From an uncultured Clostridia bacterium (lineage in GTDB: Bacteria; Bacillota; Clostridia; Lachnospirales; Anaerotignaceae): a stretch of DNA of 64,000 nucleotides. The notes under the pieces are model-generated. The model had not been told where the DNA came from, did no database searches, and saw only the letters and a program-made list of their open reading frames with translations. The DNA lies in contig CAJTZO010000002.1 in the NCBI GenBank assembly GCA_910583755.1, forward strand, positions 1 through 64,000, read 5' to 3'. The position numbers and the translations under genes were made by a program. This document shows, one piece after another, positions 56,928 through 64,000 of this stretch. The number at the start of each line of letters is the position of its first letter. The first letter of the stretch is position 1.

Positions 56928-57695
56928 TTGCAAAAGACACAGAAACAAGCAGAGGACGGTCTTTTATGTGCAAAGATATTAGATATGGCAAAAAGCAGCG
57001 TTGCACACCATAAAAAGACAGCAACTGATTTTATGGATAGAAATAAAAGTAATCTTTATATGGAAAAAGTAAAATTTCAATTTCAAGCAATGGCTTTTGG
57101 TGGAAATGAGGCATGTGAAAGACGCATGATTGCATTTGCACCAGAGGAGATGACCTTAACAGAACAAGATTTTCCCATAAAAGCATTGCATATTACAAAA
57201 AATAAAAAATTTGGACAATCTAATTTAAGCCATAGAGACTATTTAGGTGCAATCCTTGGCTTAGGGATAGATAGGGCAAAAGTAGGAGATATTATTGTTT
57301 TGGAAGAAGAAACCATTTGCTATATTCATAAAGACTTAGCAGAATATGTACAATCCAATTTAGAATATGTTTCTCATACGAAGGTTAGTGTCTCTATCAG
57401 TGATATTTTTGCTGTCACCTTACCAGAAAAGGTATGGAATTTTCATACAATTACAGTGGCTTCCTTAAGGTTAGATGCAATAGCAGGGGGTGCTTTTCAT
57501 TTGGCAAGGGCAAAGGTACAACAGCAGATTAAAAAAGAGGTTGTTCAAGTAAATTGGAATACCATCATTAGCCCATCTTTTTTAGTAAAAGAAGGGGATA
57601 TGATTTCTATACGCGGCTTTGGACGTGTCAAAATTTTTGAAATAGGAAAGAAAACAAAAAAAGATAGGATTTGTGTAACAGTAGGGCGAGAGTAA
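56928..57695 (+). CDS. ylmH: YlmH-like RNA-binding protein with S4 domain
   Basis: 255 aa. N-terminal region with FLDRNKSNL-like FMDRNKSNLYMEK and FGGNEACERRMIAFAP, central NLSHRDYLGAILGLGIDRAKVGDI, and a C-terminal S4 RNA-binding domain (about 180-245) with LRLDAIAGGAFHLARAKVQQQI and VKEGDMISIRGFGRVKI. YlmH homologues assist stalled ribosomes; the gene's place in the division cluster is conserved. TTG start at 56928 (AAGGA 10 nt upstream). Confidence 0.92.
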   Translation: MQKTQKQAEDGLLCAKILDMAKSSVAHHKKTATDFMDRNKSNLYMEKVKFQFQAMAFGGNEACERRMIAFAPEEMTLTEQDFPIKALHITKNKKFGQSNLSHRDYLGAILGLGIDRAKVGDIIVLEEETICYIHKDLAEYVQSNLEYVSHTKVSVSISDIFAVTLPEKVWNFHTITVASLRLDAIAGGAFHLARAKVQQQIKKEVVQVNWNTIISPSFLVKEGDMISIRGFGRVKIFEIGKKTKKDRICVTVGRE

Positions 57696-57724
57696 CGCTT
57701 TTGTTGTAGCGAGGAGGATTTTTC

Positions 57725-58339
57725 ATGATTAGACCATCTGAGATTGAAGACAAGGAGTTTAAAAAAGTTGCAGTCGGATATTCTCCAGAAGAAGTTGACC
57801 GTTTTTTAGATGAAATTTATGTGGATTATGAGCAGTTGTTTCGAGAAAACAGAGAATTAAAAATGAAATTAAATAATCTGTCTAATGCACCTCAAATGAC
57901 AGCACCTGTACCAAAATCACCAGCACCAGCAGTGCCACAACAAACAACAGCGCAGATGCCGCAAGTGCCACAGCAGATACCACCTGTTTCACCACAACAA
58001 ACAAGTCAATCCATTGAAAAGGCATTAGCAAAAACATTAACTTTAGCAGAAAGAGTTGCAGAAGAAACCAAAGAAAATGCAAGAGCAACTGCTGCACAGA
58101 TTACAGAAAGTGCGGTTGCAAAAGCAGAGGAAATTATTGGTAGTGCAAGAACACGAGCATTTGAGTTGGAGCAAGATATACATAGATTGGAAAGCCGTTA
58201 TGAACTTATGAAAACACGTGTGAAGTTGTTGTTATATGCAGAAATTGAATTATTGGACAAAAATGAAATTGTATCTCAAAAAGAAGCAAATTATCGTCCT
58301 GAAAATGAAGAAGAATTTCAGGATATACAACAATCTTAA
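57725..58339 (+). CDS. divIVA: Cell division/polarity protein DivIVA
   Basis: 204 aa. N-terminal lipid-binding domain MIRPSEIEDKEFKKVAVGYSPEEVDRFLDEIYVDYEQLFRENRELK, a Pro/Gln linker (about 60-97) and a C-terminal coiled coil (about 98-190). It senses negative membrane curvature and recruits division or polar proteins. GAGGAGG ribosome site. Confidence 0.94.
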   Translation: MIRPSEIEDKEFKKVAVGYSPEEVDRFLDEIYVDYEQLFRENRELKMKLNNLSNAPQMTAPVPKSPAPAVPQQTTAQMPQVPQQIPPVSPQQTSQSIEKALAKTLTLAERVAEETKENARATAAQITESAVAKAEEIIGSARTRAFELEQDIHRLESRYELMKTRVKLLLYAEIELLDKNEIVSQKEANYRPENEEEFQDIQQS

Positions 58340-58422
58340 TCGCAAAAGCTGCGGTGAGTGCTGTTTTGGCAGTATTTACAGCAGCTTTTATTGCTAAAAT
58401 TAAAAATTTTTAGTCGGAAAAG

Positions 58423-58441
58423 TTTGAGGCAAAGCCTCAAA
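58423..58441. other. Hairpin TTTGAGGC/GCCTCAAA upstream of aroB
   Basis: Perfect 8-bp stem with AAA loop, followed on the plus strand by A-runs rather than T, so it is not a typical terminator for divIVA. It resembles the CTTGAGAG palindrome of the dispersed element. An inverted repeat around GCTGC/GCAGC (58350-58387) also follows divIVA. Confidence 0.4.
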
Positions 58442-58462
58442 ATAAAAAAATGAGGTGAAAAA

Positions 58463-59548
58463 ATGAAAAATATAGCAGTAGTAACACCAACAAAGCAATA
58501 TCCCATTTTGTTAGAACAGTCTTTTGATGGACTGGCAAATGTGATAAAAGAGCAGAAATTATCTGACCGAAAAATGTGTATCATAGCAGATAAAAATGTA
58601 GATAAATTATATAAAGAAGTAGTCAAAAAGGAATTGCAAACAGTAACAGATGAGGTGTATTGTTATTGTTTTTCGGCAGGGGAACAACATAAAAATTTAG
58701 AAACCATCCGTAATTTTTATGAATTTTATCAACAAAATCGTTTTGATAGAAAAACAGTGATTATTGCCTTAGGTGGTGGTGTCTGTGGAGATATGGCAGG
58801 ATTTTCTGCTGCTACTTATTTAAGAGGAATTCCTTTTGTACAAATTCCTACAACATTGTTAGCACAGGTAGATAGCAGTGTGGGCGGAAAAACAGGTGTT
58901 GATTTTCATGGAGCAAAAAATAATATAGGTGCATTTTATCAACCTGAATTTGTATATATTAATACTTCTACTTTGAAAACTTTGCCAAAAAGAGAATTTT
59001 CGGCAGGTATGGCAGAAGTCATAAAATATGGTTGTATTCTTTCTAAAGATTTTTTTCAATATTTGCAACAGCAAAAACAAGATATTCTTTCTATGCAGCA
59101 TGATGTTTTATCTGAAATGATAAAACAATGTTGCTTATTAAAAGCAGATGTTGTTTCTAAAGATGAAAAAGAAAGTGGTTTAAGGGAAATATTAAATTTT
59201 GGGCATACGATTGGACATGCCATTGAAACAGTATTAGACTTTCAACTGTTACATGGGGAGTGTGTAGGTTTGGGAATGTTGGCAGTATTAGAGCTAGCTA
59301 GAGAACGTGGACAAGTAACAGAGCAGGAACTCAAAAAGGTACAGGAATTGTTAGCTTATTTTGAGCTACCACTTTCTATCAATCAAGTTTCAAAGGAAAG
59401 GATTTATCAACAAATGTTTTTAGATAAAAAAGTAAAACAAAATAAAATTCGTTTTGTATTGCCAAAAGGAATTGGAGAGGTTTATACTACTAGTGAAGTA
59501 TCAGAAAATGAAATTATGAAAGCGATTGATTTTGTGGTGAAAATATAA
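58463..59548 (+). CDS. aroB: 3-dehydroquinate synthase
   Basis: 361 aa. NAD-dependent, second step of the shikimate pathway (DAHP to 3-dehydroquinate). IIALGGGVCGDMAGFSAATYLRG near 95, PTTLLAQVDSSVGGKTGVDFHGAKN near 128, metal-ligand segments AGMAEVIKYG and NFGHTIGHAIE with the third His in LHGECVGLGM. Complete length. Unusual neighbour for division genes; it overlaps lspA by one base. Confidence 0.95.
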   Translation: MKNIAVVTPTKQYPILLEQSFDGLANVIKEQKLSDRKMCIIADKNVDKLYKEVVKKELQTVTDEVYCYCFSAGEQHKNLETIRNFYEFYQQNRFDRKTVIIALGGGVCGDMAGFSAATYLRGIPFVQIPTTLLAQVDSSVGGKTGVDFHGAKNNIGAFYQPEFVYINTSTLKTLPKREFSAGMAEVIKYGCILSKDFFQYLQQQKQDILSMQHDVLSEMIKQCCLLKADVVSKDEKESGLREILNFGHTIGHAIETVLDFQLLHGECVGLGMLAVLELARERGQVTEQELKKVQELLAYFELPLSINQVSKERIYQQMFLDKKVKQNKIRFVLPKGIGEVYTTSEVSENEIMKAIDFVVKI

Positions 59549-60030
59549 TGGAAAAGAAAAAACAAATGATTTCTATCATAACAGTGGTTTTATTGATTAT
59601 GTTAGACCAATGGACAAAATGGCAAGCTTTAACAAAATTAAAACCTATCAGAAATAAAGTAGTGCTGGAGGGCTTTTTAGATTTTACTTTTGTAGAAAAT
59701 AGAGGTGCAGCCTTTGGCATTCTGTCAGGGCAAAGACTCTTTTTTATTATTTTAACGGCAGTTGTTACCATAGGTATTTTATATAGTTTTTATAAATTAC
59801 CAAATACAAAAGAGTACCTTTGGCTAAAAGCAGCATTGTTACTTGTGCTTTCTGGTGCAATTGGAAATGTTATTGACAGAGTGGTAAGAGGATATGTGAT
59901 AGACTTTTTGGAAGTGACCTTTATAAAATGGCCTGTATTTAATTTAGCAGATATTTATGTAGTAATGGGGGCTTGTTTTATCTTATTTTTAAGTCTTTTT
60001 GTGATAAAAGAAGAAAAGAAAGAAGGGTAG
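59548..60030 (+). CDS. lspA: Lipoprotein signal peptidase (SPase II)
   Basis: 160 aa, four membrane helices. Conserved LMLDQWTKW, FVENRGAAFGIL, and the catalytic Asp pair in GNVIDRVVRGYVIDF and FNLADIYVVMG. It cleaves signal peptides of diacylated prolipoproteins such as those encoded at 29611, 40052, 46238 and 48820. Starts at the last base of the aroB stop (TAATG). Confidence 0.96.
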   Translation: MEKKKQMISIITVVLLIMLDQWTKWQALTKLKPIRNKVVLEGFLDFTFVENRGAAFGILSGQRLFFIILTAVVTIGILYSFYKLPNTKEYLWLKAALLLVLSGAIGNVIDRVVRGYVIDFLEVTFIKWPVFNLADIYVVMGACFILFLSLFVIKEEKKEG

Positions 60031-60032
60031 AT

Positions 60033-60950
60033 ATGGAAATTTTAACCTTTCTGGCAGAACAGGAGGATAAAGGAAAAAGAATTGACATTTTTTTGACAGA
60101 ACAAACAGAAATTTCCAGAAGTAGAATCCAAAAACTAACAGAAAAGGGATTACTTCAAGTAAATAATAAAAATGTAAAATCAAATTATAAATTGCGTGAA
60201 AATGATTTTATAAAGCTACAGATACCAGATGTAGAACCTGTTGAAATATTACCTGAAAAAATTCCACTAGACATTTTGTATGAAGATAAAGAAATGATTG
60301 TGGTAAATAAGCCACAAGGAATGGTAGTGCATCCAGCAGCAGGACATATGACAGGAACACTTGTGAATGCTTTACTCTATCATTGTGAGGGACAGCTTTC
60401 TGGCATTAATGGTATATTAAGACCAGGTATTGTACACCGCATTGATAAGGATACTTCTGGTGTATTGATGGCAGCGAAAACAGACAAGGCACATCAGTGT
60501 TTGTCCTTACAGTTAGCAAAACATAGTATTACTAGAAAGTATCATGCGATTGTGCTCCATGGAATCAAAGAAGAACAAGGAACCATTGATAAACCAATTG
60601 GGAGAAATCCGCAGGATAGAAAAAAAATGGCGATTACAGAAAAAAATAGTCGTCATGCTGTGACCCATTACAAAGTTTTGGAAAGACTAGGAAATTATAC
60701 TTATATTGAAGCACAGCTTGAAACGGGACGTACCCATCAAATTAGAGTTCATATGACATCCATTGGACATCCTCTTTTAGGGGATACGGTTTATGGAACG
60801 AAAAAGCAGCCTTTTTCCTTACAGGGTCAAGCACTCCATGCAAAAGTGCTTGGTTTTGTTCATCCAAGTACCAAAGAATATATGGAATTTAAGGCACCCC
60901 TTCCAGAACACTTTTTAAAATTGTTAGAGAAGTTAAAAACTCGTATATAA
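60033..60950 (+). CDS. rluD: RluD-like pseudouridine synthase
   Basis: 305 aa. N-terminal S4 domain (about 12-70: KRIDIFLTEQTEISRSRIQKLTEKGLLQVNNK), catalytic domain with IVHRIDKDTSGVLMAAK (catalytic Asp) and LETGRTHQIRVHM. RluA-family; RluD modifies helix 69 of 23S rRNA, and the lspA-rluD order equals lspA-ylyB of Bacillus. Exact site specificity is inferred. AAGGG upstream of ATG 60033, two bases after lspA. Confidence 0.92.
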   Translation: MEILTFLAEQEDKGKRIDIFLTEQTEISRSRIQKLTEKGLLQVNNKNVKSNYKLRENDFIKLQIPDVEPVEILPEKIPLDILYEDKEMIVVNKPQGMVVHPAAGHMTGTLVNALLYHCEGQLSGINGILRPGIVHRIDKDTSGVLMAAKTDKAHQCLSLQLAKHSITRKYHAIVLHGIKEEQGTIDKPIGRNPQDRKKMAITEKNSRHAVTHYKVLERLGNYTYIEAQLETGRTHQIRVHMTSIGHPLLGDTVYGTKKQPFSLQGQALHAKVLGFVHPSTKEYMEFKAPLPEHFLKLLEKLKTRI

Positions 60951-60977
60951 AGAAATCCAGTTGGTGTAAGATGTTTT

Positions 60978-61020
60978 GGATGCTTTGTGCTGTTTCAAGT
61001 TCCTTTTGCATCCTTTTTTT
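60978..61020 (+). terminator. Possible terminator after rluD
   Basis: GGATGC (60978-60983) and GCATCC (61008-61013) followed by T7; the loop is 24 nt, so the structure is weak. No PyrR-type leader is evident before the pyrB-like gene. Confidence 0.35.
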
Positions 61021-61075
61021 AGAAAAGAAAGTGGAGTTTGAAATGTTTAGGATTTTTTAGGATAGGAGGGAAACT

Positions 61076-62002
61076 ATGGTTTTTAAAAAGAAGGATTTTT
61101 TTGGTATGAGAGATTTAAGTGCACAAGAAATACGATATATCTTAAGCACAGCAGAAACAATGAAATACATATTAAGCCAAAAAAATAAAAAATCTCCTCA
61201 TTTACAAGGAAAATCTGTCATTATATTATTTTATGAACCAAGCGCAAGAGCAAAGTTATCTTATGAAATGGCAGCGCAACATTTAAGTGCGAATGTGGTA
61301 GATATGACAATGGCAACAAGTGCTTATCAAGAAAAGTTACAAGATATGGGGCAACTTGTTGACCAAACAGGCGCTGATTTTATTATTTTGCGTCATCCTA
61401 TGGCAGGGGCAGCTAGATTGTTAGCAAAAAATGTAAGTGCTTCTGTTATTAATGCAGGAGATGGTTTTAATGAAAATCCGGGACAATCTTTACTAGACTT
61501 AATGACAATTAAGGAACAAAAAAAAGATTTTAAGGGGCTTCGTGTGGCGATTGTAGGAGATTTAACCCATAGCCGTGTTTGTAAAAGTAATATATGGGCT
61601 TTGACGAAATTGGGAGCAGAAGTTTGTGTTTCTGGTCCTCCTACCCTTTTGCCACCAGATATTGAAAAATTTGGTGTAGATGTTTATTATGATGCCAAAA
61701 AAGCGGTAAAAGATGTGGATGTCATTTTAACAAGCAGAATGCAAACAGAAACAAGAAATAAAAATTTAGTGCCATCTTTAACAGAGTATAAACATTTTTT
61801 TAGAGTAGATGAAACCTTATTAAGCTATGCCAAGTCGGATGCTATTGTAATGCATCCAGGACCGATTCAAAGAGGAATTGAAATTTCGGCGGATGTTATT
61901 GATAGTAAACAGTGTATTATCAATGACCGAATTGCAAATAGTGTAGCAGTACGCATGGCAATGCTCTATATTTTATCACAGATAGGAGGCGGACTCCGAT
62001 GA
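61076..62002 (+). CDS. PyrB-like protein (aspartate carbamoyltransferase homologue with altered active site)
   Basis: 308 aa, full family length. The transcarbamoylase fold is evident: FYEPSARAKLSYEMA, IILRHPMAGAARLL, NAGDGFNENPGQSLLDLMTI, GDLTHSRVCKSN, TSRMQTE, MHPGPIQRGIEI. But relative to E. coli PyrB the carbamoyl-phosphate loop S-T-R-T is S56-A57-R58-A59, the 80s loop is three residues shorter and has no Lys at the Lys84 place, and His134 of HPTQ is Asn134 (NPGQ). Arg54, Arg105, Gln137, Arg167, Arg229 equivalents remain. Catalysis as a normal ATCase is doubtful. AGGAGG ribosome site; 4-bp ATGA overlap with the pyrC-like gene. Confidence 0.85.
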   Translation: MVFKKKDFFGMRDLSAQEIRYILSTAETMKYILSQKNKKSPHLQGKSVIILFYEPSARAKLSYEMAAQHLSANVVDMTMATSAYQEKLQDMGQLVDQTGADFIILRHPMAGAARLLAKNVSASVINAGDGFNENPGQSLLDLMTIKEQKKDFKGLRVAIVGDLTHSRVCKSNIWALTKLGAEVCVSGPPTLLPPDIEKFGVDVYYDAKKAVKDVDVILTSRMQTETRNKNLVPSLTEYKHFFRVDETLLSYAKSDAIVMHPGPIQRGIEISADVIDSKQCIINDRIANSVAVRMAMLYILSQIGGGLR

Positions 62003-63270
62003 AAAGTATTGTAAAAAATGGTAGAATTGTAGGAAAAGATTTTAATATTCATAAACGCCTTGATATTTATATGGAAAATGGAATCATTCGTAAAATTGGT
62101 GAAAATTTGGAAGAAAATGAGGCAGAAATATTAGATGCAGAAGGAAAATATATTTTACCTGGTTTTATTGATATGCATTGTAGTGTTTGCGACCCTGGTT
62201 ATGAATATATAGAGGATATTGAAACAGCTTCCTGTAGTGCAGCAAGAGGCGGTTTTACCAGTATTACTTGTGAGCCAAATACCAACCCTGCTATTGATAA
62301 TAAAACAGTAGTAGAATATATTGTTTCCAAAAGTAAAGAGTATTCTCTTGTCAATATTTTTCCTTATGGGAGTATGTCTGTAGGTTGTTTGGGAGAAAAT
62401 ATGGCAGAAATCGGTGAAATGCATGAGGCAGGAATTGTGGGAATTGCTGATGGTGGACGTTCTATTATGAATGCCTCTTTTTTGGCAAATGTGTTCCGTT
62501 ATTCTAAAATGTTTGATATGCCTGTACTAACACATTGTGAAGATAAAAACCTTGCTGGAAAAGGAGTGATGAATGAGGGATATATGGCGTCAAGTTTGGG
62601 GCTTTTGGGTATCCCAAAAGAAGCAGAAGAAGTCATTGTAACAAGAAATATTATCTTGGCAGAAGGAATGGGAGCAAAATTACATATTGCAAATGTAACA
62701 ACGAAAGGCTCTGTACAGCTTATACGAGAAGCTAAAAAAAGGGGAACCAGAATTACTTGTGAAACAAGTCCACATTATTTTTTATTGACAGAGGAAGCGG
62801 TAGAAAATTATAATACTTTTGCCAAAGTAAAGCCTCCATTAAGGACAAAAGAAGATGTAAAGGCAATTATAGAAGGAATCTTAGATGGCACGATTGATGT
62901 CATTACCTCTGGACATAGCCCTACAAAATTGACAGACAAAAATAAAGAATTTGATAATGCAGATTATGGCATTTCTGCCTTTGAAACGGCATTTGCATTA
63001 AGCTATACAAAACTTGTGTTGCAGCAAAAAGTCCCATTGAGTAAATTAGTGGAATTACTTTCTACCAAACCAGCAGAAATATTAGGACTGCATACAAAAG
63101 GAAAAATTGCAGAAGGAATGGATGGAGATTTAGTAATTGTTGACTTAGACGAAAGTTATACCATTGACCCAAAAACTTTTGTTTCAAAAGCAAAATTTTC
63201 TCCTTTTGAACATAAAGAAGTCAAAGGAAAAGTAATATGTACCATTGTTGGTGGAAGAATATTGACATAA
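61999..63270 (+). CDS. PyrC-like protein (dihydroorotase homologue lacking metal/catalytic residues)
   Basis: 423 aa, colinear over its length with class I dihydroorotases (PGFIDMHC..., GGFTSITCEPNTNPA, THCEDKNL, IEGILDGTIDVIT, FETAFALSYTKL, LLSTKPAEILGL). Catalytic motifs are changed: HxHLR is H60-C-S-V-C64 (second metal His and substrate Arg lost), CHVST is A-N232-VTT (metal His lost), and TDHAPH is S-G305-HSPT (catalytic Asp lost). His60, Asp151 and His179 remain. Such a protein should be inactive as a DHOase; inactive PyrC paralogues are known in some bacteria as structural partners of PyrB. AGGAGG upstream; coupled to the pyrB-like gene. Confidence 0.85.
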   Translation: MKSIVKNGRIVGKDFNIHKRLDIYMENGIIRKIGENLEENEAEILDAEGKYILPGFIDMHCSVCDPGYEYIEDIETASCSAARGGFTSITCEPNTNPAIDNKTVVEYIVSKSKEYSLVNIFPYGSMSVGCLGENMAEIGEMHEAGIVGIADGGRSIMNASFLANVFRYSKMFDMPVLTHCEDKNLAGKGVMNEGYMASSLGLLGIPKEAEEVIVTRNIILAEGMGAKLHIANVTTKGSVQLIREAKKRGTRITCETSPHYFLLTEEAVENYNTFAKVKPPLRTKEDVKAIIEGILDGTIDVITSGHSPTKLTDKNKEFDNADYGISAFETAFALSYTKLVLQQKVPLSKLVELLSTKPAEILGLHTKGKIAEGMDGDLVIVDLDESYTIDPKTFVSKAKFSPFEHKEVKGKVICTIVGGRILT

Positions 63271-63285
63271 TTTTTGAGGTGTACA

Positions 63286-64000
63286 ATGTATTTAAAACAA
63301 TTAAATATTCATGGTTTTAAATCTTTTTCTGATAAGGTAAAATTAGAATTTAATAAGGGAATTACAGCGGTGGTTGGTCCTAACGGAAGTGGAAAAAGCA
63401 ATGTTTCTGATGCGGTGCGTTGGGTATTGGGAGAACAAAAAGTAAAATCACTTCGTGGTGACAAAATGGAAGATGTTATCTTTGCAGGAACAGAAACCAG
63501 AAAACCGTTAGGTTTTGCAGAAGTTTCTATGACCATTGATAATCAAGACCAAAAAATGCCCATTGAATATACAGAAGTAACGGTAACACGTCGTGTCTAT
63601 CGTTCTGGAGAAAGTGAATATCAGATTAATGGAACAAATTGCCGTTTAAAAGATGTTCACGAATTATTTATGGATACAGGTGTCGGACGAGAAGGATATT
63701 CCATTATTGGGCAGGGACGTATTGATGAACTGCTTAGTACAAAACCGGATGATAGGAGACGGATTTTTGAGGAAGCAGTAGGGATTGTCAAATATAAAGT
63801 TCGTAAAAATGAAGCCATTGTAAAATTGGAAAAAGAAAAACAAAATTTAATGCGCATAGAAGATATTATTGCAGAGCTAGAAGGTCAAATGGATTCTTTG
63901 GAAAAACAATCCAATCAGGCAAAAATGTATTTAGATTTAAAGCAAAAAATAAAACATGCCTCCTTGACAATGTTCTGTACAGATGTGGATAAAATAGAAA
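63286..64000 (+). CDS. smc: Chromosome segregation protein SMC (N-terminal part, cut by window end)
   Basis: The frame from ATG 63286 (GAGG 6 nt upstream) stays open to the last base. The 238 visible residues begin MYLKQLNIHGFKSFSDKVKL with Walker A VVGPNGSGKSN near residue 33, RWVLGEQKVKSLRGDKMEDVIFAGTE, VTRRVYRSGESEYQINGT, and GQGRIDELLSTKPDDRRRIFEEAVGIVKYK, then the start of the coiled coil. SMC organises and segregates chromosomes with ScpA/ScpB. It starts 15 bp after the pyrC-like stop. Confidence 0.96.
   Translation, partial: MYLKQLNIHGFKSFSDKVKLEFNKGITAVVGPNGSGKSNVSDAVRWVLGEQKVKSLRGDKMEDVIFAGTETRKPLGFAEVSMTIDNQDQKMPIEYTEVTVTRRVYRSGESEYQINGTNCRLKDVHELFMDTGVGREGYSIIGQGRIDELLSTKPDDRRRIFEEAVGIVKYKVRKNEAIVKLEKEKQNLMRIEDIIAELEGQMDSLEKQSNQAKMYLDLKQKIKHASLTMFCTDVDKIE

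Noticed and set aside
58340..58412. Tiny hydrophobic frame (VSAVLAVFTAAFIAKIKNF) after divIVA
   Set aside because: No ribosome site before its GTG; the sequence is better explained by the GCTGC/GCAGC inverted repeat.
61021..61075. PyrR-binding attenuator or uracil-related riboswitch before the pyrB-like gene
   Set aside because: The leader is short and shows neither a PyrR-box-like loop nor alternative terminator/antiterminator pairing.
61076..63270. Calling the pyrB-like and pyrC-like genes ordinary pyrimidine enzymes or pseudogenes
   Set aside because: Active-site losses argue against ordinary function, and intact frames, overlap and ribosome sites argue against plain pseudogenes.

Overview
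The window is a low-GC, tightly packed piece of a Gram-positive chromosome from an anaerobic endospore former, most likely class Clostridia (Lachnospirales-like; the rank is inference). The spore genes gpr, spoIVA, cotJABC, a SpoIID-like protein and ytaF, the sepF-yggT-ylmH-divIVA division cluster, AGGAGG-type ribosome sites with frequent TTG/GTG starts, and clean sigma-A promoters support this. No ribosomal RNA, CRISPR array, intact transposase or prophage is visible.

Layout. 0-10 kb: tsaE-tsaB-rimI-lonC-like operon (minus), trmL, perR with a sigma-A promoter, an Xaa-Pro aminopeptidase and a Ca2+ P-type ATPase. 10-20 kb: ytaF, small accessory genes (a 76-aa protein, an SMI1/KNR4-like protein, a phage-type amidase), two tandem secreted Amidase_3 paralogues with Asn-rich linkers, cotJABC, a DUF1349 gene. 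20-22 kb: a perfectly duplicated tRNA-Arg/tRNA-Gly pair, yfcE and rdgB. 22-26.5 kb: two chemoreceptors, the first with a sigma-D-like promoter. 26.5-38.6 kb: a pentose locus made of a YesN/YesM-like two-component system, a YtfQRT/YjfF-like sugar ABC transporter and araA, an FGGY kinase and araD; together they would sense, import and convert L-arabinose to D-xylulose 5-phosphate. 38.8-51 kb: housekeeping and hypothetical genes (peptide deformylase, SpoIID-like lipoprotein, rpsT, gpr, ACT + DUF711 pair, plsC with a redoxin-like lipoprotein, ybaK). 51.9-64 kb: spoIVA, then a long plus-strand run hlyD-like, yggS, sepF, yggT, ylmH, divIVA, aroB, lspA, rluD, pyrB-like, pyrC-like, smc (cut by the window end).

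Two things stand out. First, the adjacent pyrB-like and pyrC-like genes keep the protein folds but have lost several residues needed for catalysis (ATCase: both Thr of the S-T-R-T loop, the 80s-loop Lys, and His134; DHOase: second His of HxH, its Arg, a His metal ligand and the catalytic Asp), although they remain intact, translationally coupled and in the Bacillus-like place after lspA-rluD. They look like a coupled pseudo-enzyme pair. Second, a dispersed element of roughly 150-220 bp with imperfect terminal inverted repeats (TCAGTCTGTCAA / TTGACAAGCTGA) occurs in at least seven intergenic places in both orientations, several fragments besides. It tends to abut transcription terminators, three copies are flanked by 15-20 bp direct repeats, and fragments of it supply the last codons and stop of two genes. 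No transposase for it is seen here.
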